A stretch of DNA of 64,000 nucleotides from Takashimella koratensis (lineage: Eukaryota; Basidiomycota; Tremellomycetes; Trichosporonales; Tetragoniomycetaceae), in the NCBI GenBank assembly GCA_003116875.1, contig BCKT01000004.1:1360891-1424890 (forward strand). The letters run 5' to 3'. Shown piece by piece: positions 23,935-33,854 of this stretch. The stretch's first letter is position 1. Each line of letters starts with the position of its first letter. Under the pieces are notes generated by a model. It did no database searches, was not told where the DNA came from, and saw only the letters and a list, made by a program, of their open reading frames with translations. The translations under genes were made by a program, and so were the position numbers.

Positions 23935-25474
23935 ATGTCGAGAGGACGCGTGAGCGGTGCGGCGCGTCTCTTTGCGGAATCAGAGCAGTGTGAGTGACAT
24001 CCTACATCGGGGTCACAGTTCAGGTTTGCGTATTCGAGTTCCTTTGCATACACACCAAGCCACCTCATCATGACATGCCAACTTCTTACTGACTACCCCC
24101 CTTACTAAGCGGCGACACAAGCATGGCACGGACTTGTCGATACACTTCGATTACTACCTAGTGTCGGTCCCTCGGCTGCTGGTCGATCAATGAACGACGA
24201 CGAGCTTCGATTGGCCGAGAACGAAAGGCGCACGCTCGCTGACGCTATCGATAAAGTCTCGGGTCTTATTGCGCTCCGACGCGCGGCGCCGCCCGCTGCT
24301 CCGTCGCCTGCTCCGTCCGTCTCCACTCCATCCGGAGGCGCAGGTGGTGGCGGAAGCGGTGCTGCTGGTGGAGGAGGCGGAGCGACTCTCGGATCTTCGT
24401 TGCGTGCGGGCTCGGTGGGTGCAGGTGCAGGTGGGAGCACAGGACGTGGGCCGAGCCCAGTACCAGACACGGCCTTGCCGCTAGTCTCTACTCCTTCATC
24501 GACAGCAGGTGGGAAGCGAAAACGACGTCCGTCCGTCTCGGTTTCTGGATCACCTGCACCATCTATCGGACCCTCTGCCGTCCTCCAGGCTCCTCACACT
24601 GGCGGATCCGAATCCGCTCTCTCCTCCGTCCCCTCTCCGCTGCCCCACGGCTTCGGTCCCAGGGGTACTGATGCCGGGTCCGGGGGAAGCAATCGCAGCG
24701 GTACTCCTTCTGCCAAAGACGCAGCCGCCGCATCCGCGCGCATGAAGAAGGAGATGTATTCAACTCAGCTCCCGCTTCAGCCCGGGAGGAGGATCATCGT
24801 AAAGGAGAAGAGGAAAGGGAAGAATGAAGGTGATGAAGAAGGGGAAGAGTTGAAGTGGATTCTAGGGAGGATAAAGAAGTGTATAGGGATGGATAAGATG
24901 AGATATGAGGTTCAAGATGAGGATGATGGGACGTGAGTTCATGGTTGATGACGGAGTGGTGGGGCTGTCATTGAGTTCAGGTGTATGGGAAATGACTTGA
25001 GATTTACCGCTGACAAACAACTTTTTCACCCCAACCCTTACCTCCACTCTCGCCACTTCTTTCCTTTCACCACACTCCCCGACCCTGCCCACAGGACATG
25101 GAACACCACTCTCCGGTTCATCATCCCCCTCGCTGACCCCGACGCGTCCCCTACCTCGCCTGCGCATCCTTCCAACCTTCCCGAATTCCCGCGAGGTACC
25201 AAAGTCCTCGCCTTGTACCCAGACACGACCGAGTTCTACGCCGCCACCGTCGTCGCGCCTCCTCCTGGAGGTCGAGCGGGCGGGGCCAGGGGCGCAGCCA
25301 GTGGAGGTGGGGAAGGTGGGAAGGAAGGGGTTTATAAACTTGAGTTTGCGGATGACGATGGTAGGGTAAACGAGGTCAACAAGGATTCAATCGTCTTGGT
25401 GAGTTAAGCACACTTTGATGGTGGTGGAGAAGAGAAGCTAACGAAGTCGCTCTATGATCCAGTATCCGGACTAG
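23935..25474 (+). CDS. SGF29: SAGA-associated factor SGF29 (tandem Tudor)
   Basis: Sgf29 is a subunit of the SAGA histone acetyltransferase that binds H3K4me2/3 through a tandem Tudor domain. Four exons (23935-23989, 24110-24932, 25095-25398, 25463-25474) give 397 residues. The N-terminus is helical (WHGLVDTLRLLPSVG, then DELRLAENERRTLADAIDKV). A Gly/Ala/Ser/Pro-rich linker of about 150 residues is longer than usual. The C-terminal SGF29 domain (from about residue 265) shows LKWILGRIKKC, RYEVQDEDDG, PRGTKVLALYPDTTEFYAATVV and YKLEFADDDG, including the aromatic residues expected at the methyl-lysine pocket. The final exon is only 12 nt (Tyr-Pro-Asp-stop) and supplies a conserved-looking end; without it the frame would stop two codons into the intron. 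Confidence 0.92.
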
Positions 25475-25582
25475 ACGAGGTGATAGTGAAAATGATGCTG
25501 GAGTACCGTATTTATACAGGCAACAATCATGTGCATTGATGTAACACAATACAGACTTATCTGAATCGGTTCAACCATTGAC

Positions 25583-26638
25583 TCACGCGTCGTTCTCCTC
25601 GTTCTCCCACTTCTTGATCAGCTCAAGGACCTCCTCCCAATTCCTAGCCCCCTCGACGCCTTTCCCAAGGTTCACCGGGCTGAACGGGAACTCGAGGCCT
25701 GCGGCGATTCGCTCATCGTACGTGAGCAAGTGAGTTGGGTGCTGGAAGTCGATGTTGTTATAGCACCACTTGTAGTTCCCAAAGAGGATGCCGCGGAGTC
25801 CGGTCTCGGTGTCGGTCTCTTGGATGGGACGAAGGAACTGGATGCGGTCGTCAATGAGGACGCTAGCACCGAGGTCGCGCGCGGTCTGCAAAATCATTGA
25901 TAGCGCCGATTCAAAGAACCGACATTCGGTCGAGTCCCGGAGTCGATGCCTAGGGATTGAATAAGGCTCTCACAGGTCACCTATGTACCTTGACTTTTGC
26001 CTTCCCAAAGGGATTCTCAATAGTCTCCTTCTTCCACTTGCGGAGCAGGGTTTGATTGAGCTCTTTCTCCCTCGCAATCGCTGACTCCGTGCTTCCAACT
26101 TCTGAAGGAATAGTAGGGTTCTTGTCTTCTTCATTGATAACAAAGTGGATGCTGGTAATGATCCCATCCTCACCGAAAGTGATACCATGCTTGTCAAGCC
26201 AACCCTCAACGTACGGGCGTCCGTTCTCTTCGGTACGAGCAGTGATGATGTGCAGCTGGTACCCGCGCTTATGGAGGTCCATGAGGACGGCTTGGACACC
26301 ATCAAGGGGGAAAGCTTCGATAAGTCCGTCGCGGAATGCGCGCTTGTATTTACGGAGAGCCCCTAAAGAGAACGAAGGGTTTGTTAATGCTGGTTGGTGC
26401 ATAGGAGAAAGGCCCTACCACAAGGAGTACCAATCTCGGGATTGTGGCAAGGTATTGGAGAATCGTGCTCTTCGCTGGGATACAAGCACAGGAGTCAGCA
26501 ATGTAATCTGGGACATGGGCAGGGATTGTGAACTTACAACTTCATATTGGAGCCGCAAAGGTTGTTGATTCCCTTGTAACATGCCGGGAGGGTGGCACAG
26601 AGGGTATCGTCAAAGTCAATGGCGAGAACTTTGTTCAT
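25583..26638 (-). CDS. HAD-fold phosphatase-like protein, array copy 1
   Basis: HAD-superfamily hydrolase, probably a phosphatase or nucleotidase of the 5'(3')-deoxyribonucleotidase type; the substrate is unknown. Exons 26638-26538, 26474-26419, 26362-25989 and 25885-25583 give 277 residues. Motif I is VLAIDFDDTLC near residues 4-14, with Asp nucleophile and Asp acid/base. Motif II is LHIITART. The Asp motif at the start of exon 4 is SVLIDDR. The C-terminal half has GILFGNYKWCYNNIDFQHP, DERIAAGLEFP and NWEEVLELIKKW. No signal peptide or membrane segment is seen, so it is probably cytosolic. It is the downstream-most of four tandem minus-strand paralogues and closest to copy 2. All catalytic motifs are intact. 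Confidence 0.85.
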
Positions 26639-27209
26639 AGTAGTAACGTTGATATAAGATGATGTCAAGAGAGAAGTAAGGATTATTCGGATGGAGAAAT
26701 GTTTAATTAAGACCTTCCACAGAGACTTGGTAGATATACATTTTCCAGCTCCCTGGCCAACTAGCACAGCCATGCGACGGTCCTTTGAGTAGCAGTCATT
26801 GGAGCGAGAGAGGCTGATACACCCCGATATGGTGAGGCGAGGCAGACTCTTTTGATCACCAACTTTTCAAATCCCTTTTGCTCCTCTGCTCTTTTGGGCC
26901 ACTCGTTTGACGCCTTGACCAAAGTTGACAATATCTCTGACGTGTAAGACAACGTCAAAAGAGAAAGTTGACAAGGGAGTACCAAGGGGCCTGTATCACG
27001 ATAAGCAGTGAAAGGTCGTATCTCAACACAGTCAGCGGTCGTGGTGGGAAATGTCCCCCTCAGCGGGTCAATGGTATCGACCATCATGTATGAAAGCTGG
27101 GAATCAAATCCTATCCCGCATACATTCACAGGCTCCAACGTGTGTACCAGCTCTGTACTGAAAACGGGGCAACTAGAGGAGGGGGTTGCGAGGTGGCAAA
27201 GTCATGCGC
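26639..27209. other. Spacer between HAD copies 1 and 2
   Basis: About 570 bp. It must hold the promoter of copy 1 and the 3' end of copy 2. No gene or clear repeat of the coding sequence is recognised. Confidence 0.4.
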
Positions 27210-28273
27210 TCACTCCTTATCTTCCTCTCCTTCCCACTTCTTGATCAGCTCCAGCACCTCGTCCCAGTTCCTTGCCCTACTAACACCATTTCCCAGGTGA
27301 ATGGGCTTCTGGGGAAATTCGAGTCCCGCTGCAACGCGCTCATCGTGAGTCAGCAGGTGGGTAGGGTGGCGCATGTCCACGTCGTTATAGCACCACTTGT
27401 AGGTACCGAACAAGATGCCGCGGAGATTCTTGACGTTGTCGTCCTGGATGGGACGGAGGTATTCGTACCGATCATCGATGAGGATACTTGCACCAAGATC
27501 AAGGGCGGTCTGAGAGATACTTTCAGCTTGGTCGTTGTTCCAATCCTAAGAATAGATATATCGCCTTCCTCTTCTTCCAACTTGATATCATAAACGGGGA
27601 AGATGGACCCACCTTGATCTTTGCTTTCCCAAACGTGTTCTCCTGAGCTTCCTTAGCCCACTTGTTGATCAAAGTTTGGTTGAGCTCTTTCTCCCTTTCA
27701 ATGGCCGACTCGGTACTTCCGATCTCGCTCGGGACCGGGGGATCCCTGTTGTCGTCCTTGACCATGAAGTGGATATCCGTGATCATTCCATCCTCACCGA
27801 TGGTAATATTTTGCTTTGAAAGCCATGCCTCGATTTTAGGTCGATTGACTCGGTGGCGAGCGGTGACGATGTACATCTGGTAGCCTCTTTGGTGGAGGTT
27901 TCGAAGGGCGGCCTGAAGTCCATCTAGCGGTAAAGGAGCGTTCTCGCCTCCCCCTTTAGGGTCGGCGTGGCGGAGCTTGCGGTGGACCTCTGTGTCAGAG
28001 CGTTAGCGCGCGCAGCGGCGATCGAAGAGAAGATTTACCGCATGGGGTGCCGAACCCTGGGTTATGAAAGCAGTAGGTCGACTCGTGTGTGTCACTGAAG
28101 GCGATACTATGAGTCAGCTTGATCTATTCCCAGTATCAGGTGATGAAGGTTTCATGTTTGTTTGCTCACAAGTCAATGTTGTCCCCAAATTGGTCATTGA
28201 TACACTCGCAGAGCTCGCGAACTGTCTGACAGATGGTTTCATCAAAGTCGATGGCAATGACGCGGTTCAACAT
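27210..28273 (-). CDS. HAD-fold phosphatase-like protein, array copy 2
   Basis: Paralogue of copy 1 with the same four-exon structure: 28273-28170, 28094-28039, 27989-27613 and 27509-27210, giving 278 residues. Motif I reads VIAIDFDETIC, motif II MYIVTARH and the acidic motif SILIDDRYEYL. It shares with copy 1 the segments GSTESAIEREKELNQTL and GTYKWCYND, and the short second exon that encodes CFHNPGFGTPC. The third exon is three bases longer than in the other copies (377 versus 374 nt) because of a Gly-rich insertion before LPLDGLQAAL. The reading frame is intact. The substrate is unknown, and duplication from a common ancestor with copy 1 is inferred from the closer match. Confidence 0.85.
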
Positions 28274-28728
28274 GACTGCAGGTGGGAGTCTTGTCGATGT
28301 CAAGTTATTTTGAATAATATGAAAGTACTCAGAAAGAGGGAGATAGAGAGGCGAACAGACTACGAGTAACTCGATGTGAAACGATGAGAGAAAAGTGGGC
28401 TTATCCAACACCAGGTAAGACGGGTTTTGAAGAGCTTTTAAAGCTCGGCACTGCTTTGTTTGTCCCTCCCTTTGACAAAATCGCCGTCCGTCGTTCCAAT
28501 GTGCATCCGCAACAACCTTTATGCTTGCATGCTGAATGGGTCGACAATCTCGGCCAAAAATCATGACAGTCTCACCATCGCCGGGCAATCCTTTCTTGTG
28601 AAAAAAAGTGAAAGGAGTGAACGTATCACCGCGGTTGTCATACATGATCGGCTTTCTTTCATCAACGCGGCTATCGCTTAGCAGGAGAGTGTACAAGCGA
28701 CATTGGAGGAACGGTATCCCTCTCCTTT
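28274..28728. other. Spacer between HAD copies 2 and 3
   Basis: About 455 bp of AT-richer sequence with no recognised gene. Confidence 0.4.
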
Positions 28729-29799
28729 CTAGTCCACCTCTGTCCAACGCTTCAGCAGTTCTACCGTCTCCTCCCAGTCCTTGGCCTTGACAAGCACCCC
28801 GTCTCCCATCTTCACCTCCCTCTGCACCAGCTCCACCCCAGCCGCCTGGCACTCGTCGTATGACATCAGGTCATACGGGTGAGTAAAGTCGACATCGTTC
28901 TCTTGCATTCTGTACCCGCCAAAGAGGATCCCTCGGAGTTGACAGGAGGGGTCGGTCTCGTGTTCTTCGACGATGGCGTAGAGGTTACGGTGGTTATCGT
29001 CCACGAGGACGCTAGCGCCAAGCGCCTTCATTGCCTGGTTGAGGAAGTGGTACAGTGGGTCAGTTACCAGAGAGTTCTGCGCAGAGTACGTTAGGGGGAA
29101 GATAGAAGAAGAAACTCACCTTGACCTTGTTCTTGCCGCTGAAGTTGTTTGCACAATCTTCCCTCCATTCTTCCAAGAGCTTCTGCTCGAGTTCCTTCTC
29201 GTGCTCGACCTATGAAGCTGTCTGGGGAGGTTCGAGAGGGATATTGGTATGCTTGCTCGGTCCTGTCCCGCCACACACGATCGTGCGGATGAGACCAGTC
29301 TCACCGATAGAGATCTCTTGTTCGGCAAACCAGGTGTCGAAGAAAGGAAAAGACGCAGTGCTGCGAGACGTCACTATGTGACATTCCCAGCCCTGGGCAT
29401 TGAGAGTAACGAGCGCGTCTTTGAGGCCAAGTTGGGGGGCTATTTTGATCTCAGGAGCCTCACGTCTCGCTACCGCCATTTTGCGCCGTGCCTCTACCAA
29501 CAAGGTCAACTCTGTCCCTCCGAGAGCTCGTGAATGGGCGCCAGTAGCAGGCAGGGCACCCTCAAAAGTGTATTGAAAGTCACATACCTACTGGCTTGCC
29601 GAATCCGCGGTCTTGAAAGTACGCACCACTCGTGAGATCGTCGCTGTCGATGTTCAGATCAACTTCAACGGAATAAGGCCCATAAGGAAGTCACTCACAG
29701 AGTCAGGTCCAAACCATGAGCCTTGTTCACGATTGCGACTGTGTGGGCTGTGTCCTGAGTGCAGACATCGTCGAAATCGATGGCGAGTACTTTTCTCAT
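28729..29799 (-). pseudogene. HAD-fold paralogue, array copy 3, with an in-frame TAG
   Basis: Same structure as its neighbours: 29799-29699, 29643-29588, 29493-29120 and 29034-28729. All splice sites and phases are kept, and exon 3 is 374 nt as in copies 1 and 4. Motif I is VLAIDFDDVC (Val where copies 1 and 2 have Thr). Motif II reads CHIVTSRS and the acidic motif SVLVDDN. Codon 147 in exon 3 is TAG (29212-29210), where copy 4 has a Glu codon. Translation would end after 146 residues and lose the last acidic motif and the C-terminal half. No GT-AG pair removes the TAG without breaking the frame. This is either a recent pseudogene, a polymorphic null allele or a base-call error. Confidence 0.78.
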
Positions 29800-30578
29800 C
29801 TTTGCAGTTTCAAGGTGTCCGCAAATATGATGGGATTTGGAGAAACTTGCAATGGAAAGATCCGTTGGGCAGAATAGATATATGCAGCGTGGGCCAGACG
29901 CCAGATATATGAATTCTTTCCATTGATCATGAATGAAACAACTTTAAGCGCCTTGTGTTTTAGCCGCCAGGGCTCAAGTAACGAAAAGAGAGCATGAACC
30001 TTTGTTCTCGTCCCATCTCCTTTGATTACTCCTTGATCGACCCCCCTGATGCTCAACAAGTCTGCAGCTCTGTAGTGATCGTCGACGAACGATCAATCTC
30101 TCGTCAGTGATCGCGAGTCTAAAGGTTTGCGGATAGGCTCCCCTTTTTCACTTCTGATAAGCGAGTCAACGGGTCCAAAAGGGCTGCGAAAGCTCCGTTG
30201 TAAGTAACAGTACCCTTCCTTTAGCTCTTTGTCTGATCAATGGCGTCGCTTGGCATAACCTACAAGGCGCATCAGCGATGTGCTGAGTGAGGCGTTGTTG
30301 TAGGCTGTCTACTACATGCAGTCGCCGGCATACGACCTGCATACAATCCAATTGAATTGACCGTTCCATATATGACAATGTGGTAGCGGTACAGTAGCGG
30401 TTGCCCTCTGATAGGTCACTTAGCAATGTTCGCTGGTAAGGTTGAAAGACAAGACATTCTTTCAACAAAGGAGCATCTATCGGTTCACGAGGTCGTGATG
30501 TACATACATATATGCTCTTCGTCTCATGTCTTAGCGTAGTTGTTTATCACGCTAACGAGATAATGACGCTATGACAGA
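29800..30578. other. Spacer between HAD copies 3 and 4
   Basis: About 780 bp, the longest spacer in the array, AT-richer than the flanks. I see no remnant of a fifth copy in it and no other gene. Confidence 0.4.
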
Positions 30579-31657
30579 CTACTCTTCGTCACTCCAGCGC
30601 TTCAGCAACTCCACCGTCTCCTCCCAGTTTTTCGCCTTGACCAACACCCCTTCCTCCAACTTGACCTCCCTCTTGACCAACTCCACCCCTGCCGCTTTCC
30701 GTTCATCGTAAGTCATGAAATCGTAAGGATGGGTATAGTCGACATTGTTTTCCTGGAGTTTATATCCCCCAAACAAGATACCTCGGAAGGTGGAGGTTGG
30801 ATCGCGTTCGCGTTCGTCAAGAATGATACGCAGGACATCGTATCGATCATCGATGAGTACAGATGCTCCAAGGGTTTTCATTGCCTACCGATGATGTCAG
30901 ATACCCGGAGTTCTGGTAGGTAGAAGAAGTAAAGAATAGGTATAGGTACATCGTGCTCACTTGTAATTTGGCTGTCCCATTTGCATTGGCGATGTATCTT
31001 TCTCTCGGTTCTTTGAGGAGCTCTTTCTCCAACTCTTTCTCCCTCTCCCACTCTGAAGCCGTCTTAGGTTCTTCCAGGGGGATCTCCGTATGTTTGGATG
31101 CTCCTGTACCTGTACAATGAATCGTATGAATGAGACCATTCTCCCCGATAGAGATACCCTCTTTGGTGAACCAGGTGTTCATCCAAGGAAGACCGCTGGG
31201 TCCCCTCGCTGTGACGATATGACATTCCCACCCGTCGTCGCGGAGAGTAACGAGAGCTTCGTGGAGTCCCTTGACTGCGTTCAACGGAATCTAGGGCGCA
31301 TCTCGATGCGCAATGATCTTTTTACGCCTTGTCTCTAATCAAAGTCAACATCTTGGGGTATCTCTAAGAAAAGAACACAAACAGGCACAAACACAGAACA
31401 GTGGCCGCGAAGCAGACTTACCTACTGGACCCCCGAAACCCTTGTTATGAAAGTGACTTGGGCCAACCAAATCCTCTCTAACAGTATTCTACCGTCAGTG
31501 ACCCCTACCACAGACAGACCGTTCCAGCCTATCGAGATCGACGCCGATCAACATACGGGGTAATGTCCAAATTGTAGACCTTATTAATAATACTGATAGT
31601 GTATACCTCCTTGTCTGAGCAGACATCGTCAAAATCGATAGCGATGACTTTTTTCAT
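30579..31657 (-). CDS. HAD-fold paralogue, array copy 4, with a conditional in-frame TAG
   Basis: The exons matching the other copies are 31657-31557, 31477-31422, 31334-30961 and 30884-30579. In that model codon 67 is TAG (31293-31291), at the position of a Glu codon in copy 3. Unlike copy 3, a rescue is available. Donor GTAGGT four bases upstream (exon 2 ending at 31426) can join an acceptor CCTAG at exon start 31290. That removes the TAG, stays in frame and gives 262 residues lacking about 16 residues before the HAD core. Motif I is VIAIDFDDVC, motif II CHIVTARG and the acidic motif SVLIDDRYDVL. The C-terminus matches copy 3 closely (GGYKLQENNVDYTHPYD). Whether it is functional depends on the splice choice. 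Confidence 0.7.
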
Positions 31658-32335
31658 CTTGAGTGGTTGCGTTTGAAAAATGTTAGTACAATACTAGTCT
31701 TGCCAGAGATTTTATATGATCTTGTCTACAACATCCTTGGCTCCTAATTTGGCGATCATTGCTTGCGCAAACAGAGTCTCCCTTTGTTTTGCTTCTCTTC
31801 CATTCTTTAACCGCAGTTGATCAAAGCGTTGCTCGTCACTTCTCCTGAGCTCCTGGGCTCCTGGTCTCCTTGTCCTACCCTTGACGCCTCACCCTTGCCG
31901 ATCCAACGGTCCAAGTTCACTCCTTTTTACGCAGTGAAAAGCAGAGCCTCATAAAGGAAGACAAACGAACGTCTGAAGACAGCTGGCTGTTTGGCCAAGA
32001 TCCTTTGTGATCAGCTCCGCCCTTTGAGCTCAACCGAGACCAAGTAGGGTCAGCACAATGGATTTCACAAGATGACATAACAACGGTTTGACGAGTATTT
32101 GGATTGGACAATGAGTATGGATCATGAGACAATCTTAGGACTAGAGAAAGTAGTAACCAAAATCCGCCTTCCTCGGCGGATGACCACGACGCTGCTTCTG
32201 GATAACGAGACGTCCGAGCGCTGCGTGGAGTCTTGCGCGAGATGGGCTAACTGTTGCCGAGGCGCAACAGCAAGAGATTGGCGCAATGGAAGCTGAGTCC
32301 GTCAGATACTACTCATTTAACCTCAGTTACTGAGC
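31658..32335. other. Intergenic region upstream of the HAD array
   Basis: About 680 bp between the start of HAD copy 4 and the end of the 15-exon gene. Minus-strand frames at 32336-32130 could extend the neighbour if its last intron were spliced further, but a clean TAA ends it first. No other gene is recognised. Confidence 0.4.
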
Positions 32336-33854
32336 TTACTTGTACTCTGCAACAGTGTCAGCTGAAACTTTGGGATTAGGCTTATTAACTGACTGTTTTT
32401 GAGCCTTGCGACGGACTCGGGGTCGTTGTGCATTCCTTCAAAGTAGGTCTGGCCAAGCAGCGCGTCCGACTTGCGGTACCCCTCCATCAGGCTAAGTAGT
32501 GAGTCAGCTTTTTGGGACGCATCAATCCAAGCTACATTGACCTACTCGAAGAACCCCATTCGCCGCTTTTCAAAATATTGCTGCTCCACTGCCCGTCAGC
32601 TGCCCACTCAACTCTGATGACTCACTTCTGTACATCGTAGCCATGACGTGGGAAGGTTAGTATTCCGTTGATAGCTAGCATGAGAGTAGGACCTACATTC
32701 TGACGGCACGTGGGTCTGCAGGTGAGATGAGCGGCTATCCAATGGATACTTTTTATGAACATGACTCACGCATTTCTCCCAATTCGTCGACGTATACTAG
32801 GGCGGGAATGATCAGCGACCTAATCATCATGTCTAGTAGCTGTCTTGTATGACTCACGTGGTGAGGCGAAGAAGTCGTATCTGAGGATCCGTCAGCTAAG
32901 CTTCCAAACTATCCGGGCTGGTTGCTCTCGACTCACATTGCGAACAAGACGTCTTCACTATACCTAGTTTAGCGTCTTGCAAGATCGGGCACCGCTGGAA
33001 TACGATCATCTTGAACATACCATGTGATTCCCTGTTGCCTAGTCAGCTTTGAAAGGAGGCGGTGAAGCTGACTCACCATTCGATTCCTGACTCTGACCGA
33101 CCAACCTGGGAGACATGAGCTCACTGCTGGTCCATTTTACATAGCTGACCTACCAGACTCGACGTGGCCAAGGTTGAGCTCCTCGACGATTGGAGACGTC
33201 GCGGGTTGACCTCGTTCCTTGATCCCTTCGGCTGATTAGAGCGAATACACCGGGTAGGGTGACGGAAGAGGGTACTTACATTCCGTCTCGGTATCTTCAA
33301 CGAGGGTTAGCAAGAGTACAAGATCAAGAAGAGGATGACTGACCGTCGTAGTCGACCCAAATGGCGGCGAACATCGGGTGCTACAGCAGTATCAGCGTAC
33401 CGTGGAGACGAGTAAACCCTGTTCTCCTCCTGATGCCCCCTCCAGCTCCTTTTCTTCGCCACCCTCTTCATCTCCACCCTCAAGATGAACACCCATTCTC
33501 ACTTAACCCAACCCACCTCAATCACGTTCCACGCCAAGAACTTTCCGTATGGTTTCGGGTCCCAAGTTCGGAGGTTGAGCAGCGGGTGGATCTTGAGCGG
33601 GGTCTCGAGCTGTGCGGCTTGCAGGTACGACAAGACGGGTCCGTAGCCGGGACGCGAGGGCTTGAAGGGACCGATGTTGATAGCTGGGGCGGTGGTGAGT
33701 CGGGTGGATGGGTGGTGGGAGGTGATGGGAGTGGATGAGGTTGAGAATGGGCGTGAATGGGTTACAATGGTGGTGGAAGGGGGATAGCAGAAGGGGCTGA
33801 GAAAGGTCGATGCTCACCCGCATCACGGTAGTTGCCAACGGGGATCATAGCCAT
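32336..33854 (-). CDS. Unrecognised 203-residue protein encoded in 15 exons
   Basis: I do not recognise the family. The proposed exons are 33854-33818, 33683-33517, 33380-33344, 33294-33280, 33231-33154, 33086-33077, 33038-33021, 32963-32937, 32880-32858, 32796-32770, 32715-32697, 32627-32626, 32588-32546, 32491-32394 and 32346-32336. They total 612 nt and every phase agrees. The product is a coherent globular sequence rich in aromatic residues, for example PLLNLRTWDPKPYGKFLAW, HPMFAAIWVDYDD, GIEWQQGITWYSEDVLFAIY and MEQQYFEKRRMGFFDLMEGY. No signal peptide or membrane span is evident. Several introns are only 37-47 nt and one proposed exon is two bases (AA). The continuity of the translated sequence is the main evidence; transcripts would be needed to fix the smallest exons. 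Confidence 0.65.

Noticed and set aside
25583..31657. TAG recoded as an amino acid in HAD copies 3 and 4
   Set aside because: TAG is the terminal stop of several genes in the window (CREG-like, SGF29, EPL1, CreC-like and both HAD copies themselves), so a recoded TAG is not credible.
32130..32335. Longer C-terminus of the 15-exon gene via one more intron
   Set aside because: The readable extension needs a phase that the visible splice sites do not give, and a clean TAA follows the conserved-looking end.
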